Shown: one piece after another, positions 42,501 to 52,972 of the stretch
How positions within the stretch are numbered: position 1 is the stretch's first letter
Layout of the letters: the number at the start of each line of letters is the position of its first letter
NCBI GenBank assembly: GCA_039704465.1
Contig: JASFAU010000011.1
Coordinates: 62,001-126,000, forward strand
Source: Plasmodiophora brassicae
Taxonomy: Eukaryota > Endomyxa > Phytomyxea > Plasmodiophorida > Plasmodiophoridae
DNA: 64,000 nt
Direction: 5' to 3'
Translations under genes and position numbers: made by a program
Notes under the pieces: generated by a model
Databases searched by the model: none
Seen by the model: the letters and a program-made list of their open reading frames with translations, nothing else
What the model was told of the DNA's origin: nothing

Positions 42501-43722
42501 CGCGGAAGGTTTGGAAACGTATGCTTGCCCAGTATCGACAGTCGTTGGACGATTTATCGCAAATCGTAAGGCGGACAAGCATGTCCAGGTAGCGTTCGCT
42601 AAAACGAATTTGGGTATCAGGAGGATGTGGAAGTGGAGAAGGAACGTATTCGCAAGCGAATACTGGATAAAAACGAGAAGCGGGTCAAGGGCGTCGAAAC
42701 CGCGAAAGCTCTGGTTCGCGAGATCATTTCTCTCCATGATCAAGGAAACGCTGCTGGCCCTGCCGCGGCTCAGGCCGCTGAGGTGCTTCGTGTGACGCAG
42801 CTCGGCTTCCGCGAGGCGAACAGGCAGTACGCTGAGGTCTGTGGGCCGTTCGTGGAAGTTACAGTTGGCGTGCAATCTTATTCGGTTCCTGTAGGCCGAG
42901 TCAGACGCCGAAGCGGCCAAGCAGGAACTTCGCGCTGCAGCGAGCAGAGCCGCGAAGGCGAAGGAGAAAGCGGAGAGTATCGCTCCTCGTGCCGAGTACG
43001 AAGAGCGTTTTGACGTGGAGTGGATCCCAAAGGATGATCTGCGCGCCATCAACGAACTGATCATGAACCTCCAAGCGCAGGTCGACTCGGTCGTCGGGGA
43101 CGATTCCGTGCGCCAGCGCTACAAGCAGCTTCTGAAGGATATCGAGCATATGAAAGGCAAGCAGAGCGCATGTGCCGAGAAGCACGACGAGGAAGTTGAG
43201 CAGATAGACCTGCTGCGGGCGCAATGGCGGCCTGCACTGGTCGATGTCACGAAGAAGATCAACGAACGGTACAAGGGGTACTTTCAAAAGTTCGACTGCG
43301 ACGGCCAGGTCGAACTTGCAGAAGCGCCGAACGAGGCCGACTATGGCATGAACGTGCTCGTCAAGTTCCGCGAGGAAAGCGGCCTTCAGCAACTGCGGCA
43401 GAGTCGTCAATCGGGCGGCGAGAAATCGGTGGCCACCATGCTCTACCTGCTCGCGCTGCAGGCCGTGACCAAGTGCCCCTTCCGGGTCGTCGACGAGATC
43501 AACCAGGGCATGGACCCGAAGAACGAGCGGAACATCTTCAACCAGATCGTCGAGTGCTCGGCCGGCAGGGGCACCCCGCAGATCTTCTGCATCACGCCCA
43601 AGCTCCTGCCGAACCTGCACTTCACCGACTCCATCACCACCATCGCCGTCTTCAACGGCGCCTGGAACCTGCCCCAGCCCGAATTCGACCTGCCTGGCAT
43701 CGTTGCCCGTCATGCGGCCTAA
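39501..43722 (+). CDS. SMC5: SMC5, structural maintenance of chromosomes protein 5
   Basis: Nineteen predicted exons: 39501-39645, 39714-39782, 39852-39904, 39965-40019, 40077-40456, 40514-40701, 40761-40906, 40961-41076, 41137-41239, 41291-41343, 41395-41483, 41536-41615, 41675-41820, 41878-42062, 42119-42200, 42248-42403, 42458-42565, 42621-42836, 42895-43722; 1065 residues, as in other SMC5 proteins. The Walker A loop GPNGSGKSS is split by intron 2. A coiled coil, a hinge (YVEHLIPYHVLLGFVV) and a second coil follow. The C-terminal head has the signature RQSGGEKS and Walker B FRVVDEINQGMD, specific to SMC5. With SMC6 it acts in recombination repair and replication-fork stability. All phases agree, which supports the model. 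Confidence 0.93.
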
Positions 43723-43867
43723 CACGTTTCGCTCCTGCATTCGATTATAAACCCATCTACAACGGTTCAGTGTTCCCTGGGGCTGCCGGTCGTCGAGTCG
43801 GCACGAGGCGGTTCGTTTCGACGTCCCAAATTACGGCGCCGCCGCAGTTCGGGGGTGTCGGCGTCGC

Positions 43868-44415
43868 ATGGAGACGATACGGGTCAGCGCCGTCGTTCGA
43901 CGACTTGTCGGGCGTCGGGCGCTGTCGGCGACGGCGACAGCTGCCAGTGACGCTGGTGACGCGGCGGCGACGCCTGCGCCTGGGGACAATGAGGAACGGC
44001 GCACGAAGCACGGGTTCACGTTCTTCGAGGTTGCGGATAAACTGGAGAAGGGCGGCAAGGGCATGCATCTGACACGCAGCCTGTGGGCCAGATATCCAGA
44101 GCCCTCCTACTGGACAGTGACCCGTGTGAAATTCAGCAAGGTGCGTTTGAGGAACGAGGAACGCCGTCGGCCTATGGCCTGCTGAGCATATGATTCCGTT
44201 AGCATGGCCATCATCCGAAAGCGTGGGGCCTTCTCACCTGGCGAGGCCGACCCGAAGAGCGTCCTCGTGAGGTCCGGTGCACCCACAAGCGGCAGTGGAG
44301 CGTCCTGGAGGACCCGGCACAATGGACGATGCGGGAACCGGTGGCCCCGAAGACGACGGCCGCAGGCGCCTCGGCCAATGCGGACGAGGAGGGCCGCGGC
44401 GAAGAGGCGGCGTAA
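43868..44415 (+). CDS. MRPS34: Mitochondrial ribosomal protein mS34
   Basis: Predicted exons 43868-44140 and 44203-44415; 161 residues. The start METIRVSAVVRRLVGRRALS looks like a mitochondrial presequence. The conserved part LTRSLWARYPEPSYWTVTRV continues after the intron into HGHHPKAWGLLTWRG and a basic VRCTHKRQW, the order seen in mS34 of the small mitoribosomal subunit. An acidic Ala-rich tail ends the protein. The alternative, an unrelated protein of the same size, cannot be excluded because the family is small and poorly conserved. Confidence 0.65.
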
Positions 44416-44662
44416 CATCAGGAACGTGTTCCTAATAGAATGAGACAAGCGCATGACGGGGAATGTTCATCGGTTTATCGGCAATTCCAACGATTCTTGA
44501 ATGAATTCGTCGAACAGTGTCATCGTGGACATCGCACCCATCGCGGCATTGTCGAGTGGGTCGCGTTTGATTGCGCTCTCAGAATGATGCATTCGCGTAT
44601 CGCATGACCGCGATGGTTCAATCTGTCCCATGGTGTCATTGTGGCGTCGATTCAACGTCGGA

Positions 44663-45404
44663 TTAGTGGGCGCTCACCCGTATCTCCACTTGCCCAAATT
44701 CTGGCTTGTCGAAATGGTAGTAGCCGGTCAGGAACGGGAATCCGGATAGCAGCGCCGACATGTCCACCTGGGCGCTTGCCAGGCAGGACGTCTCCCTGCG
44801 TGCAATCCCGGATTCAGCACCCGCGTTCGATTGGTCGGATGCGAGTTGCTATGACGTTTCCATGGAGTGTGGCAGGTCCCGAATGCCGTACAGCAGGACG
44901 ACCAGGGGCGACGTCTCACAGAGTGCCACCAGCCTATCGTGTTTCATCAGGAATGTGTGCTGGACGTTCAGCTCCTGCTGCCTGCCGTCGTCCTCGAACG
45001 GCACCTGGTCGCTCTTGAATAGCTAGCAACGAGGCGTCAGCACAGAATCCCAGCCCGCTGCAAACGCCATCACCGACCTGTTCCCCGACCTGGAGACGGA
45101 TCAAGACGCGTGACGGTCGCCCTGGATGCCCGCTGACCTGCCGGTACCAGCGCCCGACGCATACGCGAACCTCATTCATATCCAGCTCATCTAGTGTAGG
45201 CACCGCTGGGCTTCCCGCCCGTACCGGGCTAGTAATCCGCCCTCCGACATAATCATCGTCGCCACCAGACGACAGTGAGTCGTCACTGTCGTCGCTCAGT
45301 ACGTCTTTCCGCCACCATTGCCTGGATCGCCCACACACCTGAACCCCCGGCATCAGAAACGTCTCCATCGAACAAGGCGCAACGCTCTTCAAACTTGTGT
45401 GCAT
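44663..45404 (-). CDS. C2-domain-like protein
   Basis: Predicted exons on the minus strand: 45404-45138, 45022-44856, 44795-44663; 188 residues, all phases consistent. An acidic Ser/Asp linker (VLSDDSDDSLSSGGDDDY) is followed by a beta-rich unit: NVQHTFLMKHDRLVALC, PLVVLLYGIRDLP, then SAQVDMSALLSGFPFLTGYY and EFGQVEIRVSA. That order is the second half of a C2 domain as found in CEP120, C2CD3 and kinesin-associated proteins. The first 16 bases overlap the end of the upstream pseudokinase gene, so it could also be that gene's continuation through an unseen splice. Role unknown. Confidence 0.6.
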
Positions 45405-46381
45405 ATTGTTGCTGGTGCGGGCTCGGGTTCAGGTTGCACACAGATCGTTGAGCGTCGGTCGATGCCGACGTTCCAGTAGCGGTGCCGGACGACGTCGTGA
45501 ATGCCGGCGCGGCATTCCTCGTCGACCGCCAGCATCATAGCCAGCATGCTGCGAAACTCGTCGTCGTGATCGGCCCTGTCCCGACCAATGTACTCCCCAA
45601 CGGGAACGTCGTGGAATTGTATCTGGCGGCACAGGATCTGCCCTGCGTCCACGCCGGCGAACATTGACAACCCGGTCGTCATCTCCAGAAACGCGCACGC
45701 CACCGCCCAGACATCCGATGCCAATGCAGCCGGCGGGTGTGGATCGGAACGGACCCGCTCTGGGGCACAGTAATCGCAGCAGTGGCGTCTGCTCCCCACC
45801 CGTTCGTCGATTACAGGCACAGGTAGACGCAGGGCGCCATCCTCGTCGACCTATCTCGCGTTCGGTCAATCGCCATGGTTGGCGGGACAGCGAAACGAGG
45901 ACGGGACCTGGATCCCGGCAGCGTGGATAGCACCGTGAGGATGCCGATGTCGATGCATGCCATCGACGAGATGCAACAGGGCGCGTAGTCGGCCGCGCAG
46001 GTCGCGGTCAGTGATACGACGGGTCTGCAAGGCGACGACGCGCCAGGTCAAGTCGTGGTTCGTTTCGATGACGATGACCGCACGAGGCCACTGCCCATCA
46101 CGAATACCGTCAAGGGTCAGCGCCCGCGTCAACGTCATAATCCGGTCAGCGAAGTCGCCGAGGACGGCAACGGTGACCAGCAGGTTCCGCTCGTGGGCGT
46201 CGATCAGCGCAACCAGGCGCTGGTAGATACCGCTGCTCGACTCGCGCGGCAGTGGCGCCCACCGACACAGCAACGGCCACAGGAGCGCCCCGTTCTCCGG
46301 CACGGCTCGCCATCGCGCCGGATACGTCCGCACTTCGCCGTCGAACACGCACCTGGACTCGTCGATTTCAAACTGGTCCAT
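45389..46381 (-). CDS. Protein pseudokinase
   Basis: Predicted exons 46381-45908 and 45850-45389; 311 residues. The C-lobe is clear: CCDYCAPERVRSD (APE motif), SDVWAVACAFLEMTTG (DxWxxG-type helix F), and DEECRAGIHDVVRHRYW. The catalytic loop reads HPHGAIHAAGIQV, where active kinases have HRDxxxxN, and the DFG position is occupied by LRLPVPV. The essential Asp residues are therefore lost. The N-lobe is weak: no GxGxxG loop. A signalling scaffold rather than an enzyme is likely. The start at 46381 is the first Met before a conserved-looking stretch. Confidence 0.72.
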
Positions 46382-46661
46382 CGTCGTCGACTGCTGCCGA
46401 CTGTGACAGGGGCCACAAAACAGACGTCGAACAGACCCCCCTCCCAGATTTTGCCGAACTTCATCAGCACTGGCCGCGCGGTCTGGCTGCAGTTCGCGGC
46501 TGGTGGTGGCTGCCGACGTGCAGATCGGCACAGTGTTAGCTGCACCGCGCAGGACTGTACGACGTGTCGAAGCAACGGCGGAGAGCGACCGGTAAAAAAG
46601 GCGCGCGGCAGCGCTCCGCAGTCATTTGCGAACCTGGGTCACCCCGTCGCAGTTGGGCGCC

Positions 46662-47983
46662 ATGGCTGACCAGTATGCTTACCGGCAACAGCAGCAGGGG
46701 CAGGAGGAGGAAGAGGATCGCGGGCCGACGCTCATCGAGAAGCTGGAGGTAGGACGATCGGGCATGGTGGTGCGCGAACGGAACGCGCTGATTGGCGCGT
46801 AGACCCGGGGCCTGAACGCCGCCGATATCAAGAAACTGAAGGACGCTGGGTTCCATACGGTCGAAGCCGTAGCCTATGCCACAAGAAAGGCGCTGATTGC
46901 AATCAAAGGGATCACGGAGGCCAAAGCCGACAAACTCCTGCAGGAAGGTAACGATTCTGCTGCTCGCCCGTCGCCGTGCCTGTTTTCCCTGCTGACATCC
47001 ATCGACGATGCAGCGTCGAAACTTGTGCCTATGGGGTTCCAGACGGCGGCCGAATGGTATCAGAAGCGGAAGGATTTAATCCGGTTGAGCACCGGGTCCA
47101 GAGCGTTCGACGAGCTTCTGCAAGGCGGAATCGAAGCCGGGTCCATAACCGAGATCTTTGGCGAATTCCGAACAGGCAAGACGCAAATCTGCCACACGCT
47201 CTGCGTCGTTGCCCAGCTGCCGTACGAAAATGGTGGCGGGCAAGGCAAGGTTCTCTATATCGACACGGAGGGGACGTTCCGGGCCGAACGCCTCGATCCG
47301 ATCGCGGAAAGGTTTCCTTCTGGTGCAGAACGCCACTTCCGCTATGCCCGATCTGATATCTGTCTCGCGCCAGGTTCGGTGTGGATTCCAATGACATCCT
47401 CAACAACGTCGTGTGTGCGCGGGCACACAACACCGATCATCGTAACATTGGGCTGCCCTGGTTCTGCTCCACTGTGCCCTGAAGTGCTGTTTTCAGAGAT
47501 GACTCTCCTGCAGGACGCTTCCGCGCTGCTGAGCCAGGACCACTACGCGCTCGTCGTTGTCGACAGTGCCACGGCGCTGTACAGAACAGATTATTCGGGA
47601 CGAGGCCAGCTTGCCGACCGTCAGACGCATCTGGGTCGGTTCCTGAGGGGCCTGCAAGGCATAGCTGACCAGTTCGGCGTCGCCGTCGTCATTACAAACC
47701 AGGTCATTTCAGCGTGTCGCTCCTTGCTGATTGGCATGATCGACTGACGCGCTCGGGCGCTCAGGTTGTCGCCACCGTTGACGGCGGCATGGCAATGTTC
47801 AATCCGGATCCGAAGAAGCCGGTCGGCGGGCACATCATGGGCCATGCGTCGCAGACGCGTCTATCGCTTCGCAAGGGGCGCGGGAACACCCGCGTCTGCA
47901 AGATCTACGACTCGCCGTGCCTGCCCGAATCCGAGGCGACGTTCTCCATCACCGAACAGGGCATCGGGGACGATGCCGACTAG
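46662..47983 (+). CDS. RAD51: RAD51 recombinase
   Basis: Predicted exons 46662-46748, 46803-46947, 47014-47311, 47374-47441, 47497-47702, 47765-47983; 340 residues, as in human RAD51 (339). The N-terminal helix-hairpin domain ([20 protein letters not shown]) is followed by the ATPase core: Walker [10 protein letters not shown] with Lys133 as in human, Walker [16 protein letters not shown], and loop L2 region [18 protein letters not shown]. The C-terminal [18 protein letters not shown] is invariant in the family. Forms the filament for homologous recombination. Divergent from the pseudokinase. Confidence 0.97.
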
Positions 47984-48239
47984 ACCCGTGCGTGCTGGGC
48001 GCCTCCAGGCGTCTCACACGTTGTACACCTGCACACACATTCATCATGGTCACAGCGTCGTTACAGTTGCGATCTGCACAGGGTGCCTGTCATCCTGAAA
48101 CGAAGCCGATGGGAGCGTAAACGTGTAGAAGGGCGGGTCATGGTGTGCGGGCCTGGTGCCCAATCAGGGGCACGGCGTGACCCGGTTGACCACGTCCCAG
48201 TGCGGCCTCGAGAGAGAGTGCCATTGTTCCCTCTTGGTG

Positions 48240-49366
48240 ATGTGGTGGCGTCGCGCGCTTCAACCCAGGGGCGTACTCTCTTCACGATCACCGCGTCGAT
48301 GTCTGTCGACGTCGATCGGGTTCATTGGCCTCGGTCACATGGGTGCACCAATGGCTGGCAACCTGGTTCGCGGCGGCAAGGCGCTCACCGTCTACGACGT
48401 GCACCGCCCCGCCGTCGATAAGCTTGTCGAACAAGGCGCCGCGCCTGGGCAGGATATTGCTGCCGTCGCAGGCTCCTCCGATATCATCTTCACAATGCTT
48501 CGTAGTCCTGAACAGGTTGCTGCACAGCACCGCCAAGGGCGGGCACGTTCCTGACGCAATGCTGCAGGTTAGGGAGGTATCGGCGACGATCATGGAGAAT
48601 GCCAAGGGTAGCACCATCCTGGTCGACTGCTCCACGATAGACCCGATGACGGCACGGGCGGTGTCGGCAGCGGCTGAAGCCAAGGGCATGTCCATGATTG
48701 ACGCGCCCGTTAGCGGTGGCGTCACTGGGGCCGCCAACGCCACACTTACGTTCATGGTCGGGGGCAATCGCGACGCTGTCGAACGCGTTAAGCCGCTGCT
48801 GTCGTTAATGGGTCGTAATACGATGCATTGCGGGTAGGGAAGCGGGTCTCGAAGGACGGCGTAGTTGCTAAGCCATTACGAATCGGTAGAGCGAGTGGCA
48901 ACGGGCAGGTCGCCAAGTTGACGAACAATCTGATCCTGGCGATATCCATGATTGGCGTCTCGGAAGGCATGAACCTGGGTATTCAGATGGGCATCGATCC
49001 GCAGGTGCTGGCCAACGTTATCAATACGAGCACCGGCCGGTGCTGGTCCAGCGACACGTACAATCCTGTCCCAGGCATCATCAAAGGCGTGCCGTCATCC
49101 AACGATTACAAAGGCGGGTTCGGGTGCGCTCTCATGCTCAAGGACTTGCGCCTGGCGTTACAGGTAATACGACGTCGTCGCTGTCGAAATTTGGATTCAC
49201 TGACGAAGCAAGATAGGCTGCGCAAGAGGTCAACGCCGAAACGCCATTGGCGACGAAGTCCTGTGATGTCTACGAATACCTGTGCGAGACCGGCTATGCC
49301 GATCGCGACTTCTCCGTTATCTACGACCAGTTCCGACAATCGACGACCCAACAACGTAGCAAATAG
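48240..49366 (+). CDS. 3-hydroxyisobutyrate dehydrogenase
   Basis: Predicted exons 48240-48515, 48568-48833, 48890-49163 and 49217-49366; 321 residues. The Met at 48240 starts a mitochondrial presequence ([20 protein letters not shown]). NAD motif [14 protein letters not shown], substrate motif DAPVSGGV, catalytic Lys in [11 protein letters not shown], and [10 protein letters not shown] are all present. The enzyme oxidises 3-hydroxyisobutyrate to methylmalonate semialdehyde in valine breakdown. It is convergent with NHP2, 47 bp apart. Confidence 0.93.
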
Positions 49367-49413
49367 ACCAGCCAGAGGGCTTCTGCCTCAATATTGTTGA
49401 AGTGTAGGATAAC

Positions 49414-49874
49414 TCATGCTTGCAACGAAACAATCGACTTCTGAACCTTGCGGAAGTCCTCGTCGTGGGAAGCATCCTCTCCACTGGATTTGACCAGAAC
49501 GCAGCTGGTGGGACGTTTCGTCGAACCGGCTGCACCGAGCTCCTCCTTCGACGGGACATAGATATAGGAGATCCCGTTGTCTTCGCACAGCACAGGGATG
49601 TGGGAGATAACATCGATCGGAGAAATGTTTCCGGCCATGATGCAGACCCTAAACGGTTACTCGTCAGCGTTCTACAGGAACCCATGCGTGCCACACGTTT
49701 CAAGTACCCTTTCTCGCCTTTCCGGATCGCTTTGACAACCTCCTTGACCCCACGGCGAACCGACTTGCTCTTGGTCGCCTTCTTAACGAGTTTCAGGCAT
49801 CTCTTGGTCAACTTGTCGTTAGCGGCCGGCTTCGCTATCGGGGCAAGGTACACGCCACTCGCTTCAGTAGACAT
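49414..49874 (-). CDS. NHP2: NHP2, H/ACA snoRNP protein (L7Ae family)
   Basis: Predicted exons 49874-49708 and 49648-49414; 133 residues. YLAPIAKPAANDKLTKRCLK and KSVRRGVKEVVKAIRKGEKG belong to NHP2; the second exon brings CIMAGNISPIDVISHIPVLC and the terminal STKRPTSCVLVK. The basic helix and L7Ae fold bind kink-turn-like RNA in H/ACA snoRNPs and telomerase. The Met at 49874 gives the short N-terminus typical of the family; the longer frame upstream is probably leader. Confidence 0.93.
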
Positions 49875-50273
49875 CGGCAGGGCACAAGGCTGGCAGACAG
49901 TGGTAGCAGCTGCGGAGTCCGTGGGACTCCGCACGCACCTCCTCACGGACTGCGAGGCCAACCTACGGCACATACGACAAACATAGCAGCAGCACAGGCC
50001 ACCGTTGAGGCGTTGACAGATAGTTTATGTCAGACTTGCCTGCCTTGCACTGGGGATGTCGCTCAACGAGACAATAGGCGCATCAGAAGCGCACCAGCTG
50101 CCGCCGACCCGATGCTAACTGCTGACAGCTGGAGCCAGTTGGAGGCTCTAACCTTTCCTTTTGAATGTGCGCTCGGTGACTCCTCTGGGCTTCCAGGGAT
50201 CCAGCCGATGGCCCGCCTAATGGCTCTGTACATTGGGACAAGCTAAGAACATGCCACGACTAACAACCGACGG
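49875..50273. other. Spacer upstream of NHP2
   Basis: Probable promoter of NHP2 and 3' flank of glycerol kinase. Small frames only. Confidence 0.4.
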
Positions 50274-52564
50274 TTAGATCCTGTACCGTTTGTACTTGGA
50301 GAACGTGGCTTCATAGACAGGCCGGGGAACGTTCGGGGAGAACACCTTGTACGACGTCCCACAGCAGGCAGTAACATCGTCGATAGATGTCCAAAATCCA
50401 CTGGCCAGTCCAGCTGCAATTGCCGCACTATTACACGAGGAACGTCAGATTGGCGACAGCCGGCAGTAACGATTATTGCTGACCCCAGGGCAGTCGTCTC
50501 GAGCATAGAGGGGCGTTCGGTTTGAAGCTGAACAACGTTGGCCTGCATCTGCATGATTGTGTCACTCACAGACATTCCGCCATCAACGCGAAGGAGAGTC
50601 AGCTTTGTGCCCGAATCTTTCTCCATGGCCTCCATGACCTGAACAGCACGTCAGTTCGGGTCGAATATCTATCTGGGACACACGCGCTGGCGCGACCTCG
50701 CGAATCGAATAACAAACTGCTTCGAGCGCCTACCACCCCAGTATTTCAATGATGGGCACTAGCTGAGGTACAATGGTCCCTTACGGCGCGGGCAATGTGG
50801 GCCTTTGTAGAATGTTGCGTCAATCCAATGATTAGCCTGGAAACGTTAAGGTGAGTTCGTTGACCAGCGAGCAGCGCAGAACCGCGTACCCGCGAGCGTC
50901 ATCTCTCCAATGAGGTGCAAAGAGGCCAGATAGAGCCGTCACGAAGTAGACGCCGCCTGAATTCCCTTTAGCAAAGGCGAGCAAACCTGGAATGAATCAG
51001 CCAATTACCATTGTCCGGAACAGACTCGGCAAGCTTGTCTAAGGTGTCTGCATCAGTACGAATGGACGGCAATGGTTTACATATCCCATGACATACTGAT
51101 CTCCGCCGAACTGTTAATTATGCCCAGATGGTCGCGAAGCCACTGAACGATTGCACCTGCATATGCAACGGACCCCTGCAACCATCCACAAGTGTCAGAT
51201 CTAGGCAATCGGGACGTCCATGGCATTTCCGACTTCAAGTGCGTACAGACAGTCGGCGTTGGGTCCCAGTTTGAAACAGACGGTGGTTAGCAGGCCATGC
51301 TTGGACTGAACGATTCTGCGCCCCGTATTGCAGACCATAAAGGCGCCAGTCCCATACGTTGTCTTCACCTGCCCAGGCTGGAAACACAGCTGGCCCAGCA
51401 TTGCTTCGAAGAGATGATAATTCAGCGATGTGCCTGGTACCATACTTATATCATCAAGCGTACCAGCGTGCTGATCGCCAATACATCCCGATATGGGGAT
51501 GCGCGCCAATGGACTCGTTTCCTCGAACTCGCCGTACTTTTCGCTGCTTCTGTCATCACCAGTAAGCCGGTGCAACCAGTACCCTTGGTGGACGCGACAG
51601 CCGCCCATACGATGCAATCTTCGGCAGTACATGACGTGGAATGCCCAGCATGTCGCAGACTGCTGGACTCCAATGCAATGTTTTGAGGTCCATTAACATC
51701 GTACGCGATGCGTTGGTAACATCCTACAGAAGATGCACCGTGAGACAGCACTCCTTTAGATCGTTAGTATAGGGACAAACCGTAACATGCACGCCGCCTT
51801 GAGGCCCACCCGTCAGATTCTGTCCACGTGTCAGGCCATTTGTTCCTCCCGCTGACATGAATCCGAGCGCACCCAGATAAGCCAGCAGTCAACCGTCCCG
51901 ATCAGACAACGGCGCTGTTTAACAGCCTTCTTGACGTCGGGAACATTCTCCATCAGCCACATCCTGAGACGACGATTGTGTAAGCCATCATGGCAGTCGG
52001 AGGCCGAGTGATGCGACACACATTTTAACGGCAGAGAAGTAGGTCGAGATCGGCAGGCCGCAGATAGAACGGAAGTAATCCTTGGAGCCCGTTTTCCGCT
52101 CCAAAGCCGAGCATGTATCAGCCGTACGCGTGTCCAGCCAGACTGTGGGACTTGTTAGCATGAACAGAGAATTGCAATGCGTCCGCTTCAGAAGTACGGA
52201 TCGCGTTGTAGAACGGAGAGCCAGTTTGCGGGTCCCAGGCGACCAGCGTTTCACGTTGGTTCGTCACGCCGACGCTGACGACGTCTGACGAATTCCGAGG
52301 GCGCATCACTTCGCCAATGCAACGACGGACGATCTCGAGCATTTCGACCGGGTCGTGCTCCGCCCACCTTCAACATGACTTGGTATCAGGGCTCCCGATT
52401 TGCGAACGCAGGCAAGACGGTCGGTACCCTGGGCGTGTGCTGATGATTTTGATGGGCTGCTGCTCACTGGCAACCATTGCACCCGATCGGTCAAACAACG
52501 CGAACCGGGTCGACGACGTGCCCTGGTCGACGGCTCCGACATACTGTCCGGCGGCCGCCGCCAT
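50274..52564 (-). CDS. Glycerol kinase
   Basis: Fifteen predicted exons on the minus strand: 52564-52428, 52367-52198, 52142-52022, 51963-51873, 51819-51781, 51723-51611, 51549-51464, 51403-51234, 51175-51097, 51047-51009, 50956-50890, 50836-50785, 50729-50697, 50638-50484, 50427-50274; 501 residues, the usual size. Motifs: [17 protein letters not shown] (phosphate loop), [40 protein letters not shown] and [11 protein letters not shown]. All phases agree. It phosphorylates glycerol with ATP to glycerol-3-phosphate. Two exons are only 39 nt and one 33 nt. Divergent from the PX-START gene. Confidence 0.96.
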
Positions 52565-52972
52565 CGTCGTGTAATACGGGATGCCTGACGCCCACAGCAG
52601 GCGGCCGCCTACGCGGCCCGCCTGTCGCCTCGCCACGTTTCCAGGAATCGGAGGCCACTATATCCCACACACAGAGCGCGGGCGCGTATCTCGGCACAGT
52701 CGGCATCCACCGAATGACTCCGCGAGGCACGTTCCACCAGGGCACCCGTTTGCACTTGCAGCTGCAGCAGGTGGGCACTTGAACTGCGCAGAACGTGGTC
52801 GATAAAATGCGAGCAGTCGCTCTGTCGCGAACTACATACGGCCCTGTCCAATATTCTGCATCGGCGGCTGCATCGCCCAGGCGCAGCAGCGCCGATTTCG
52901 TACCGATTTGCCTGGCGATGCAATTTTAGGCGTCGCCGATCAGAGACGGCCGGTGGGCGGACTGCGGTCGTC
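52565..52972. promoter_or_regulatory. Divergent promoter region
   Basis: Separates glycerol kinase and PX-START starts. No motif recognised. Confidence 0.4.
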
